Source: Cylindrotheca closterium
Taxonomy: Eukaryota > Bacillariophyta > Bacillariophyceae > Bacillariales > Bacillariaceae
Length of the DNA stretch: 64,000 nucleotides
Assembly (NCBI GenBank): GCA_933822405.4
Contig: CAKOGP040000113.1
Span: forward strand, 85,183 to 149,182
Reading direction: 5' to 3'
Shown: positions 21,378 to 31,372 of the stretch, piece after piece
Layout of the letters: every line of letters starts with the position of its first letter
Position numbering within the stretch: position 1 is the stretch's first letter
Translations under genes and position numbers: made by a program
Notes under the pieces: generated by a model
Database searches by the model: none
Told to the model about the DNA's origin: nothing
Seen by the model: the letters and a program-made list of their open reading frames with translations, nothing else

Positions 21378-22444
21378 TTAAGCCGCCTTGGTCTTAGGAG
21401 CTGGCTTTTTGGACGTCAAGGAGTATGCAAAAGTACCACAAATTGCAATAGCGGATCCGATGACAGTATTTCTTTCCATGGCTTCTTTGAATACAATGGA
21501 AGAAACGACGATGATGATGACACGCTTGGCGGTGTTCAAAACTGAGGAAGTCACAGATCCCACAAGAGAAGTGAATGCAAAGGCACATTCATTGTAGAAG
21601 TAGAAGAACAGTCCAGAGATGACGATATTCTTGATAATTGCGTCAGCGCCGTGCACTTCCGCTGCCTTGGCAAAGGTTTCCGAAAGAGTAGGAAGTTCAG
21701 TGAAAACAACAAAAGGGATAGTGAAGAAGAAAGAAATGATGTTCATGACCCCGTAAACGTTGGCAGCATCCATGTTCTTTGATGGATCGCTCTTCAATGA
21801 CTTGGTGACTGAACCTCCAAGCTTTCCCTTCAAAGAAGCAGCAGCGTTTGCCAGGGAGGCAAACAAAAAAGCAGGAACATTGATATCAACTCCCTTTCCT
21901 TCCTTGATACACGCAAGACCGACACCTCCGACAATTGGAATAAGCATAATGTAAGCCAAGGTGGGCTTGACATCAACTGGTGGAACCAAAACTCCGACGG
22001 CAGCAGCGAAAACAGGCTCGCAGGCCTTGACGATTTGAGCAAACGATACGGCACCGACGGCTGAGGCCAAAACTGTTCCACAGTGTGCAAGCGAAGCAAA
22101 CAATCCGATGGGCATGCACGCCATGATATCACTTTGTGAAAGATTTGGCATCTTTCTGATTCCACTCAACCACATGGCAAGACTGATAAAGATACCAACA
22201 ACCAATTGAGCAGATGCAACAAACCAATGCGCTTCGATCATGTTGAGCGCCTGTTTGTTGTAAATGTTGTAGAAGGTGTTTCCGGCATACCAGAGACCGA
22301 CAAGAGTCGCCTAACGCACAAAAGAAAAAAAGATACAATGAACAACGAAAAGAACATCAAAAGAAGGTATTCACAATCAGCGTTGCAACTCCTTACCAGC
22401 TTGACTGGAGACGCGGATGGTGTTGCTGCTCCTGGTTTGCACAT
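21378..22444 (-). CDS. triose-phosphate/phosphate translocator, copy B
   Basis: Two exons on the minus strand, 22444-22397 and 22310-21378 (86-bp intron, phase 0), 326 residues, exactly the length of copy A. Long identical blocks are shared with copy A (VLASAVGAVSFAQIVKACEP, LNTAKRVIIIVVSSIVF, KNMDAANVY), and the intron falls at the equivalent point just before the first helix (ATLVGLWYAGNTFYNIYNK). The pair is therefore a duplication that kept its gene structure. The frame is open further upstream (to 22639), but the Met at 22444 gives a 16-residue leader like copy A's 15-residue one, so I chose it. Function as for copy A. Divergence at several helix positions leaves room for a different substrate preference or membrane. 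Confidence 0.9.
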
Positions 22445-22874
22445 ACTGTCCTGTTCGAATAAGTAAGCTTTCGGTGAGTTGTTACTATTGGAAGTCTGTG
22501 CTCCGGCAATAGATTCATCCTGAGTTACAAACGTCGTGTCGAATTCGCAATCATTTTCGATCGTACTTGGAAACTGACGTTTTTCTGGAGATGACGTGCT
22601 TTTTACGCCGCTCCATCTGCGTCTGACGCCGGTCGGCACTGGCTGGCCTGCTCATTTCATTATCGACTCATTCGACCAATAAGACTGCCCTTCGTCAGGG
22701 GACATCAAGTCCAATTGATCTTTTCTTTGTGGCTCCTCCGATGCATTGCAGCCAAAAGGAAGTTAAACCAAGGATTAAACAAAAGTGCATCCTCCTCCTT
22801 GACAGCAATTGTGCCTACTTTACGAGTAATTTCACCGTGTTTGACAGAATAATAATAATAATCGAGTGTTAGTC
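22445..22874. promoter_or_regulatory. divergent promoter region translocator B / Brr2
   Basis: A 430-bp space between divergent genes. Two TGACGT half-sites (22575-22580 and 22592-22597) lie 131-153 bp upstream of the translocator start, and an AAT microsatellite (about 22848-22862) lies just before the Brr2 start. Promoter role is inferred from orientation. Confidence 0.45.
22575..22597. promoter_or_regulatory. paired TGACGT half-sites upstream of translocator B
   Basis: Two TGACGT hexamers 11 bp apart, the same hexamer as in diatom CO2/cAMP-responsive elements. Compare the full palindrome upstream of translocator A. Confidence 0.35.
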
Positions 22875-25800
22875 ATGGCTGAAGATTTCAACAAAAAATA
22901 TTCTTACCATGAGATGTCCAACAAAGTTGAGCAGGCTGATAGATCTCAGTTCCGTAGACGTGCTCATGAACCGACTGGTGAAGTTGAAACCCTCCGAGGA
23001 CGTTCTGACATTGGGCGCATGGGAGATCGTGCTCTAGGTGATAAGAGTTCAAGGCCAACCGAACTCCAAGAGAAAGTGAATCGCAAGCGTCAAAAACAAG
23101 GTGATTATGGGGACTCAAGGCGAAAGGAAAATGTTGTCTCTGCCTCTGGTGGACAGACCATTTTGGATTTTGACAACTTGACAGGGTATCAACCAACGAC
23201 CCAAGCCGCTAGAGCATCCTATGAAGCAATCCTCACCAAAATTGGTTCGAAGGCTATGCTGGGAAACCAGTCCACGTCCATATTGAGGGATGCAGCGGAA
23301 GAGGTCATCCAAATTTTGAAGGATTCCAATCTGAGAGATCCAGAGCGTCATGACCAAATATCACGTCTTCTCACTGGGAAAGCTGCGTCTACCAGAGGGA
23401 AAGCAGTGGCTGGTGGATTGTCTTCAGAGCAGTATTCCAACTTTGTTCAACTTGGAAAGCAACTGGATGACTTTGACAATGTTACCAAGAAGGTAGCAAC
23501 TGGTGAATCGGATGACGAAGACGACAAAATGGACAACGAAATGGGAGTTGCTGTTGTATTTGACGAATCAGATGAAGACAAAGATGGAGATGAGGGTGCG
23601 AGTGACATCGAAGACGGTGTTGTTGTCGACGCATCATCGGATTCTGAAGCGGAGGAGGAGGAGGAAGCAGATGCCGGAGAAGCACTTGACGATGGAGAGG
23701 AAAAGCTGATACAAGGAGACGGAACCAAGAAGCAGTCACAGCATACCCAAGATAGAATATTGACCGTTCATGAAATTGATGCCCATTTTCTCCAGCGTCA
23801 ACTTTCTCGCCATTTTGAAGATGCTGCGGAATCAGCGCGATTGGCTGGAGAGGTCCTTTCGGTGTTGGATGTCCGCAATGCTAGCGACGTCCGCGAATGC
23901 GAAAATAAGCTTTTGCTGCTTCTACGTTTCGATCTTTTCGATACTATCAAGCTACTCTTGCATAACAGAGTTCGTGTTTGGGCTTGTGTTTCGATGAAGC
24001 GAGCGCAATCAGACGAGGAACGAAATGCCATCGAAGAAGCCCTCATGAAGGACTCGACTGGGGAGGGAAAGAGAGTCTGGAATGAGATTCATTCAAAGAG
24101 TAGAGCCGAAGATTGGTCACGTGAACGGATGAGAGGCCTTACTGAAGGTTTGAAGGCCGACACTGATTCTACAGATGTTTCAAAGGCCTTGGATTCAATC
24201 AAGGTTAAAGGAGAAAGTGTCACCGACGAGAAAATGCAAGTCGATGATGAGAAAGAGAAGGCCGTCGAACTCAATTTGGATCAGCTCGCATTCAGAGAAG
24301 GTTCTCACACAATGAGCAACAAGAAGTGCGATTTACCAGACACGTCATGGCGGGCAATGAAGAAAGGATACGAAGAAGTTCATGTTCCAGCAGTTCGTAG
24401 CGTAATTCCGAAAGACGAAAAGTTGATCCCAATCAAGGATTTGCCATCTTGGACTCACCCTGCTTTCAAAGGAATGGAGAAACTCAATCGGGTTCAGTCG
24501 AAAATGTGCGACGTCGCTCTCAAATCCTCTGAAAATGTTTTGCTTTGTGCACCAACTGGCGCTGGTAAAACCAATGTTGCCTGTCTGACGATGTTAAATA
24601 TTCTTGGTCAATACCGACGAGAAGTTGGGAACGACGACGCTGAGGATGAAGACAAAGAAGAGGTCTATGATCTCAATTCTTTCAAGATTGTCTATGTTGC
24701 TCCGATGAAGGCTTTGGTCCAAGAACAAGTGAAAAACTTCTCGAAACGTTTGAAGGATTATGGAGTTGTTGTCAGGGAGCTGTCTGGTGATTCAAGCCTT
24801 TCAAGGCAACAAATTGCAGAAACACAGGTGCTTGTAACCACACCAGAAAAGTGGGATGTCGTGACTCGACAAGGAGAAGGACGAGCTTTTACTCAATTGA
24901 TCAAACTTGTCATCATCGATGAGATTCATCTTCTCCATGATGATAGAGGTCCCGTCCTTGAAAGTATAGTTGCAAGGGTTGTCAGGCAAGTAGAGACGAC
25001 AGCCGAGCCCATCAGACTTGTAGGTTTGTCGGCGACTCTTCCGAACTATGCTGATGTCGCGGCCTTCCTACGCGTAAAACCAGAAAAGGGTCTTTTCTTC
25101 TTTGACCATTCTTATCGACCAGTACCATTGCAAATGCAATATATTGGTATCACCGAGCGTAATGCTTTCAAGCGATTCCAGCTCCAGAATGAGATTTGCT
25201 ATGAGAAAGCTCTTGTACAGAGACAAAATGGAAATCAAATGCTTATCTTTGTTCACAGTCGGGCAGAGACCGGTAAAACCTCAAAGGCACTTCGCGATAT
25301 TGCATTGGACCGGGATGAACTCGCCAACTTCGTTCGTGATGGCGGCGCGACACAGGAGATTCTCAGAGAGGAAGCCTCAACGGTAAAGAATGCCGACTTG
25401 AAGGAAGTACTGCAATATGGCTTCGCAATTCACCACGCTGGTATGGGACGGGAAGACCGTGAACTGGTGGAAGATTTGTTTGCAGATCGTCACATCGCAG
25501 TATTGGTTTGTACAGCTACCCTTGCATGGGGAGTAAACCTTCCAGCGCATGCTGTCATCATCAAGGGGACGCAAATATACGATCCTTCCAAAGGTCGATG
25601 GGCCGAGCTAAGCCCTTTAGATGTCCTGCAGATGCTTGGTCGTGCCGGACGCCCGCAGTACGACAACGAGGGAGAAGGTATTATCATGACTCAGCACAGC
25701 GAACTGCAGTACTACTTATCATTGACGAATTTGCAGCTACCTGTTGAAAGTCAGTTGATCAAGACTCTGCCTGACCACTTGAATGCGGAAGTTGTTCTCG

Positions 25801-28800
25801 GGACTGTGCAATCAATTAAAGAGGCAGCCGAGTGGCTTAGCTACACATTCTTATACATCAGAATGCTCCAGAACCCCAGTCTATACGGCATTCATAACGG
25901 GGAAAACGTCCTGAAGGAAGATCCAACTCTAGAACGTCGCCGCATGGATCTGGCACACACTGCTGCAACGATCTTGGAGAAGAATCACTTGATTCGCTAT
26001 GACAGAAAAAGTGGCGGAATTCAAGCAACGCCCCTTGGCCGTGTCGCCAGTCAGTTCTATATTTCGCATTCGTCAATGGCGGTGTATAGTAGACACATGA
26101 GACCAAATATGTCTGATATTGAATTGCTGCGGCTTTTTGCATTGAGCGGTGAATTCGCTCATATTACAGTCCGCGAAGAGGAAAAGCTGGAATTGGCCAA
26201 ACTTGCTGGCAGAGTACCCATTCCGGTAAAGGAAAGTCCAAGTGAGCCTACGGCAAAAGTGAACATTCTTCTACAGGCGTATATTTCTCGCCTGAAGCTT
26301 GACGGTTTCGCACTCGTCGCCGATATGGCTTTCATCCAGCAATCTGCTGCCCGTATTATGCGGTGTTTGTTCGAAATTGCACTTCGACGGAACTGGTCGT
26401 CACTTGCAAAACTCACTCTCGCCATGTCAAACATGGTGTCATACAGAGTTTGGCGCAGCCAATCACCACTTCGACAGTTTCGAAACGTTCCTGAGGTAGT
26501 TGCTAGAAAACTCGAACGAAAGTCTGACATCGAATGGTCTCGCTATGTAGATCTGACAGCGTCGGACCTGGGTGAGCTTGTTGGCGTTCCTAAGATGGGG
26601 CGTGTGTTGCACAAGCTTGTTCACCAATTTCCTCGTCTTGAGCTCTCTGCAGCGCAGATTCAGCCAATCACCAGATCTCTCCTTCGTATAGAACTGTCGC
26701 TGGCCCCTGCATTCAAGTTTGATGTAGACCTGCATGGTTACGTACAGCTGTTCCATGTCTTTGTTGAGGATGTAAACTGTGAGACCATATTGCATCATGA
26801 ATACTTTTCTCTGAAAAGCAGCAATGCAGACGAAGAACACGCGCTGGGTTTCTCTGTTCCGATTCTCGAGCCGTTACCGCCCGCGTACTTTGTACGGGTG
26901 GTATCGGATCGATGGTTGCATTCAGAGTCGGTGCTACCAATTTCTTTCAACAACATGATCCTTCCCGCCAAGTTTCCTGCTCCTACCGAACTGCTGGATT
27001 TGCAGCCGCTGTTACCAAGTGCAATTGGAGAATCAGCACTCGCTGGGCTTTTCAAGTACAAGGAGTTCAACCCTATCCAAACTCAGACTTTTCATGAGTT
27101 GTTCAAGACATCGAAGAACTGTCTCGTATGTGCTCCATCTGGTTCAGGGAAAACGGCGTGCGCCGAATTTGCAATTCTTCGGATGCTGATGACAGTTAGT
27201 GACGGAAAATGTGTCTTTGTCACTCCTACTTCAGAAATCTTCGAGCCTATACTGAGAGACTGGAAAAAGCGATTCGGTCCTCTTATTGGCGATTCATCAA
27301 TTGTTTCTCTCTCTGGCGAAGTTTCATCAGACTTGAAGCTTTTGTCGACCGGAAAGATAATCTGCTGTTCAGTTGAGGTATGGGACAAGCTAACCAGAAG
27401 GTGGCGGCAGAGAAAAGCTATTCATAGCGTATCACTAATCGTCTTCGACGAGCTTCATTTCCTCGGTGGCGATGTCGGACCAACAATGGAAATCGTGATA
27501 TCTCGAATGCGATACATCAGCAGTCAATTACAACAGCAAAACGACAGTAGCATGCGAATTATAGGGTTGAGTGCATCTTTGGCCAACGCACGTGATGTCG
27601 GAGAATGGATTGGAGTGAGCAGCAAAAGCTTGTTCAATTTCTCTCCAAAGGTACGCCCTTGGCCATTGGAGATCTACTTCCAGTCTTTCGACCAAAACAA
27701 CTATTCTGCTCGCCTCATGGCCATGGCGAAGCCCGCATACAATGCTGTCGCCCGGCATTTAGATGGAAAGAATGCTATCATTTATGTTCCAAGCCGAAGG
27801 CAGGCCCAGCTTTCGGCAATCGATATCATGTCATATCATGAGAGTCAAGGTGGGAAACCATTCCTTGATCCTTCCGCTTTATCGGAAGTTTCAGAAGTCG
27901 CTCGCAGTGTCAAAGAACCCACACTTGCACAAGTTCTTGAAGCTGGAATCGGGTTTGTTCATGGTGGAATGATTCAATCAGATTGGGAGAAAGTTGTTGC
28001 ACTTTACAACCGTGGCATTGTCAAGATCATTGTCTGTCCCGCAGACATGTGCTGGAAGTTACACAGCGTTGGCCACCTTGTCATCATCATGGGAACAGAA
28101 TCGTACGATGGACGCGAGCGGCGACACGTCGACTATAGAATTGTCGATTTGTTGCACATGATGGGAAGGCACGGTGTTGGATCAATTGGAAAGTGTGTCA
28201 TAATGTGCCATCAACCGAAGAAAGACACTTTGAAAAAATTTCTCTATGAACCTTTGCCAATAGAAAGTCACCTTGACAGCTATCTCCATGACCATATGGT
28301 TTCGGAAACTGTGACCAAGACGATAAGCAATATGCAAGATGCTGTTGATTACCTCACGTGGACCTTCCTATATCGAAGGCTACCAAAGAATCCAACATAT
28401 TATGGACTTACTGGGACATCGAGTGTCAATATCAGTGAATTCTTGAGTGAAATGGTTGAATCTGTCATGGGTGATTTGGAAGAAAGCAGATGCTTGCAGA
28501 TTGGCGAAGAAGGAGAGACTTCTCCTCTGAATCTGGGTATGATTGCTGCATATTACTACATTCAGTACAAGACGATCGATATCATTTCATCTTCGATCAC
28601 ATCGAAGACAAAGATTCGAGGTGTGATGGAAATTCTGTCAGCTTCTTGGGAGTTTGCTTCTCTCCCTCTTCGATATGGCGAAGAGAAAAGAGTCAAAATT
28701 TTGGCACGAACGCAACCACACCAACTACCTGACACTGCGTATGATGCTCATTCGAAAGCACTGGTACTCTTGCAGTGTCACTTTAGTCGAAAGGTCATTC

Positions 28801-29567
28801 CCGGTGATCTGAGAGGTGATCAAAAGATTGTCTTGACTCAATCGGTAAAGTTGCTTCAGGCAATTGTTGACGTGATTAGTAGCAATGGGTGGCTAAAACC
28901 TGCTCTAGCTGCGATGGAGCTCAGTCAAATGATTGTACAAGGTCTCTGGAATAAGGATCATGTCCTTAAACAGGTTCCACACTTCACGGATGAAATGATT
29001 GATCGCTGTATCAACTACAAAGGCGAAGAACCGATAGAGTCGGTTTTCGATATTTTGACGATTGACGATGATGTCCGAAACGATTTGCTCTGTCTACCAG
29101 ATAGCAAAATGGCAGACGTCGCTGTTTTCTGCAACAACTATCCCAGCATTGAAGTCTCCTTCGAGGTACAAGATTCTGACAACGTGACTACGGGCGATCC
29201 TGTCCAAGTTTTAGTTGAGTTGGAGCGTGAGGTCGATGAGGATGAAATGGGTGAAGAAGAAATTGCAAGCCTCGGCACGGTCTCATCCCCACTATACCCT
29301 GAAGAGAAGAAGGAAGCATGGTGGATCGTCATTGGTGACATATCGTCTAACACGCTGCACGCTTTGAAGCGTGTGAACTTGCTGCAAAAGCAGAAGGTTG
29401 TTTTAGAATTCTTAGCTCCGGAAGAAGCTGGCGATCACAAATTGACTCTATTTTGCATGAGCGATAGTTACATGGGATGTGATCAAGAGTACGCCTTGTC
29501 CCTGAGTGTAGCTGTCGGCGAAGATAGTGGAAGTGAGAGCGGGAGTGATAGCAGTGGCGATGAATAA
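22875..29567 (+). CDS. BRR2: U5 snRNP helicase Brr2 (SNRNP200)
   Basis: A 2230-residue intronless protein, the expected size for this spliceosomal RNA helicase, which unwinds U4/U6 snRNA during activation. It has the two-cassette layout: N-terminal region with acidic stretch, then cassette 1 with Walker A CAPTGAGKTN (about residue 560), DEIH box (about 680), SATLP, and a Sec63 unit; then cassette 2 with APSGSGKT (about 1420), DELH (about 1525) and a second Sec63 unit. Cassette 1 keeps the canonical motifs (VCTATLAWGVNLPAHAVIIKG, QMLGRAGRPQYD), while cassette 2 has the altered versions typical of the inactive Brr2 cassette (LLHMMGRHGVG in place of the QMLGRAGRP motif). I used the ATG at 22875, since upstream codons in frame are not ATG. 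It is the longest gene in the window and lacks introns although smaller neighbours have them. Confidence 0.95.
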   Translation: MAEDFNKKYSYHEMSNKVEQADRSQFRRRAHEPTGEVETLRGRSDIGRMGDRALGDKSSRPTELQEKVNRKRQKQGDYGDSRRKENVVSASGGQTILDFDNLTGYQPTTQAARASYEAILTKIGSKAMLGNQSTSILRDAAEEVIQILKDSNLRDPERHDQISRLLTGKAASTRGKAVAGGLSSEQYSNFVQLGKQLDDFDNVTKKVATGESDDEDDKMDNEMGVAVVFDESDEDKDGDEGASDIEDGVVVDASSDSEAEEEEEADAGEALDDGEEKLIQGDGTKKQSQHTQDRILTVHEIDAHFLQRQLSRHFEDAAESARLAGEVLSVLDVRNASDVRECENKLLLLLRFDLFDTIKLLLHNRVRVWACVSMKRAQSDEERNAIEEALMKDSTGEGKRVWNEIHSKSRAEDWSRERMRGLTEGLKADTDSTDVSKALDSIKVKGESVTDEKMQVDDEKEKAVELNLDQLAFREGSHTMSNKKCDLPDTSWRAMKKGYEEVHVPAVRSVIPKDEKLIPIKDLPSWTHPAFKGMEKLNRVQSKMCDVALKSSENVLLCAPTGAGKTNVACLTMLNILGQYRREVGNDDAEDEDKEEVYDLNSFKIVYVAPMKALVQEQVKNFSKRLKDYGVVVRELSGDSSLSRQQIAETQVLVTTPEKWDVVTRQGEGRAFTQLIKLVIIDEIHLLHDDRGPVLESIVARVVRQVETTAEPIRLVGLSATLPNYADVAAFLRVKPEKGLFFFDHSYRPVPLQMQYIGITERNAFKRFQLQNEICYEKALVQRQNGNQMLIFVHSRAETGKTSKALRDIALDRDELANFVRDGGATQEILREEASTVKNADLKEVLQYGFAIHHAGMGREDRELVEDLFADRHIAVLVCTATLAWGVNLPAHAVIIKGTQIYDPSKGRWAELSPLDVLQMLGRAGRPQYDNEGEGIIMTQHSELQYYLSLTNLQLPVESQLIKTLPDHLNAEVVLGTVQSIKEAAEWLSYTFLYIRMLQNPSLYGIHNGENVLKEDPTLERRRMDLAHTAATILEKNHLIRYDRKSGGIQATPLGRVASQFYISHSSMAVYSRHMRPNMSDIELLRLFALSGEFAHITVREEEKLELAKLAGRVPIPVKESPSEPTAKVNILLQAYISRLKLDGFALVADMAFIQQSAARIMRCLFEIALRRNWSSLAKLTLAMSNMVSYRVWRSQSPLRQFRNVPEVVARKLERKSDIEWSRYVDLTASDLGELVGVPKMGRVLHKLVHQFPRLELSAAQIQPITRSLLRIELSLAPAFKFDVDLHGYVQLFHVFVEDVNCETILHHEYFSLKSSNADEEHALGFSVPILEPLPPAYFVRVVSDRWLHSESVLPISFNNMILPAKFPAPTELLDLQPLLPSAIGESALAGLFKYKEFNPIQTQTFHELFKTSKNCLVCAPSGSGKTACAEFAILRMLMTVSDGKCVFVTPTSEIFEPILRDWKKRFGPLIGDSSIVSLSGEVSSDLKLLSTGKIICCSVEVWDKLTRRWRQRKAIHSVSLIVFDELHFLGGDVGPTMEIVISRMRYISSQLQQQNDSSMRIIGLSASLANARDVGEWIGVSSKSLFNFSPKVRPWPLEIYFQSFDQNNYSARLMAMAKPAYNAVARHLDGKNAIIYVPSRRQAQLSAIDIMSYHESQGGKPFLDPSALSEVSEVARSVKEPTLAQVLEAGIGFVHGGMIQSDWEKVVALYNRGIVKIIVCPADMCWKLHSVGHLVIIMGTESYDGRERRHVDYRIVDLLHMMGRHGVGSIGKCVIMCHQPKKDTLKKFLYEPLPIESHLDSYLHDHMVSETVTKTISNMQDAVDYLTWTFLYRRLPKNPTYYGLTGTSSVNISEFLSEMVESVMGDLEESRCLQIGEEGETSPLNLGMIAAYYYIQYKTIDIISSSITSKTKIRGVMEILSASWEFASLPLRYGEEKRVKILARTQPHQLPDTAYDAHSKALVLLQCHFSRKVIPGDLRGDQKIVLTQSVKLLQAIVDVISSNGWLKPALAAMELSQMIVQGLWNKDHVLKQVPHFTDEMIDRCINYKGEEPIESVFDILTIDDDVRNDLLCLPDSKMADVAVFCNNYPSIEVSFEVQDSDNVTTGDPVQVLVELEREVDEDEMGEEEIASLGTVSSPLYPEEKKEAWWIVIGDISSNTLHALKRVNLLQKQKVVLEFLAPEEAGDHKLTLFCMSDSYMGCDQEYALSLSVAVGEDSGSESGSDSSGDE

Positions 29568-29704
29568 TTCATAAAAGTCACAAGGTTCTCTACAACATTA
29601 TCTTGTTTCGAGTCGAGTTGCTGCTATAATAAAGAGTGTCGCATATCGATTTGAGTAAGAATGCAGCACTCGTACCTCCAAAATACGACGGAAGAAACTA
29701 TCGT

Positions 29705-31047
29705 CTAAGGATATCTGGAATAATAGCCCATATTGAGATTGTCAGAAAAGAAGGTATTGCGGCCACTGGCGAGTTGATCTACGATTGGATCATCTTCTAG
29801 GGGCAATGGGTCTCTAGGAAGCGGAAGCAAATCATTTTCACCCAGTTCCGATCCATGATGCAAAGGAACGTCTAAATTTCCTGATTGATTATTGTTAGCA
29901 AACCCATAGTTTCTATGTACCAAAGTGATTGAGTTGTTGAACGTACCTGCAGATGATGGATTGTATGGATGTCGATATTGTTGATAGGTTTGGTTCGGGT
30001 TAATGTACTGACCAAACGTGCTCTTCTTTGCTTGCTCATCAAAAGAATCGACTCTAAGATTATCGAAGAACCCCGATCTGTAAGGTCGCTGCATGGGTTG
30101 TGGCATTTGTGCTTGTGAATGCTGGTTATGGTGATAGTTCTGCACTGTCTGGTGGCTTGTGCGACTCGCAGCATCCATTCTTGCTTGATCGTCTCTCCAC
30201 TTGCGAATATTCTCCTTATAAAGGGCCCTTTCCCTTTCCTCCTGCTCGACGTATGGTGCTCGTTCTCGAGGACTAGCGTTCCTCCACATCTCCCCAAGCA
30301 GTCTTGAAACATCGGTGTTGCTCATGTCTGGGTTTTCTTGCTTCACCTTGGCGCGACGAGTTTGTGAATACTTCAGAAAAGCAGACATGGGACGCTTCCA
30401 TACGAAATCGAGGTTAGATAAAGTGCTCCTCCAATGTCGCAATGTTCTCGCTTATGTCTCCCTACATACCTTTGGTGCTAGTGGATGCTTTTTGGCTCGA
30501 CGTTTCGGGACTGACCATGGGCCTTTGTATGCAGCTGTAGTACACGAAGGTTGGTTGCTGATATGCCAAGTATTCACATGCCCTCAGATGCAACAAGTAC
30601 ATACCTTTCTCTTGGACAAATCGAATCTTATCATTGCGTGCTTCTTCTTCCCAATGAGTCCGAGCCGAACTGGAGAGGGCTTTCCATTCTCTGGCAACAA
30701 TTTTCAGAATGTCATCCTCCTACAGCACAACACAAACAGTCAGATAATCCTCAAAATTGGTTGCATGATCCACCGCAGCGTACGATTTACCTTTCGGATT
30801 CCCTGCTGGGACATGATCTCTTTTTTCTTTGCATCGGTAAAGCACATAAATGCCGAACGCGGGGGCTTTGGTGGTGTCAGGTTGGCGTTCTCATCGTTTG
30901 GTGGAAGTTTGCGATTGTTGACAAACGAGTCTGAAACATTTTCAGAAGAACGGAGAACCTGTATCGGAGAGATACACTTTGAATTAATATTCTTAAGCTT
31001 GTTTGGAAGAGTATTGGATAGAAACTTACCTGTCTTGTTGACGCCAT
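29705..31047 (-). CDS. protein with two HMG boxes (HMGB/TFAM-like)
   Basis: Five exons on the minus strand: 31047-31030, 30958-30791, 30719-30605, 30534-30470 and 30394-29705, giving 351 residues. Assembly across four introns produces two HMG boxes. Box 1 is KPPRSAFMCFTDAKKKEIM, then EWKALSSSARTHWEEEARND and AAYKGPW. Box 2 is APKRPMSAFLKYSQTRRAKV, then LLGEMWRNASPRERAPYVEQ. HMG boxes bend DNA. A chromatin or transcription role is likely but the compartment is not shown. The C-terminal ~170 residues are Gln/Asn/Pro-rich and disordered. The start may instead be the in-frame ATG at 31089, which adds 14 residues. A 66-nt intron-like segment in exon 5 is reported as a finding. Convergent with Brr2, 137 bp away. 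Confidence 0.85.
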
Positions 31048-31372
31048 CGCAGCACGAAACGACGAGTTAGTATTATGAAACAAAGACAAGGACTAAACTG
31101 GAGTTTTAGGATGCTCACCAATTATTCTTTCAAACTAGAAAACGTTTTGCCTCTTTCTGTCAACAATTCAACGACGGTATCCCGCGTTGGAGGAAACAAT
31201 CGTTGAATGTGGTTGAATTGTTTACAAAAAGTGGGAATGCTATCTTTGTTGTGTGTGTGTCGTTTCTCCGTTTTTAGTAATGCTTTCATAAAAAGCTTCG
31301 CGCCAAAGAAGATGCGCTCAAAAGGACAGCAATGTCACGATTCACTCTTCCGACCCAACACAACCAATCAGT
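31048..31372. promoter_or_regulatory. divergent promoter region HMG protein / TRIP13
   Basis: A 325-bp space between two divergent starts, so probably a shared promoter region. No gene or distinct motif seen. Confidence 0.4.

Noticed and set aside
22238..22639. Longer N-terminus for translocator B up to 22639
   Set aside because: The added sequence is not hydrophobic or conserved, and copy A has a short 15-residue leader, so the Met at 22444 is preferred.
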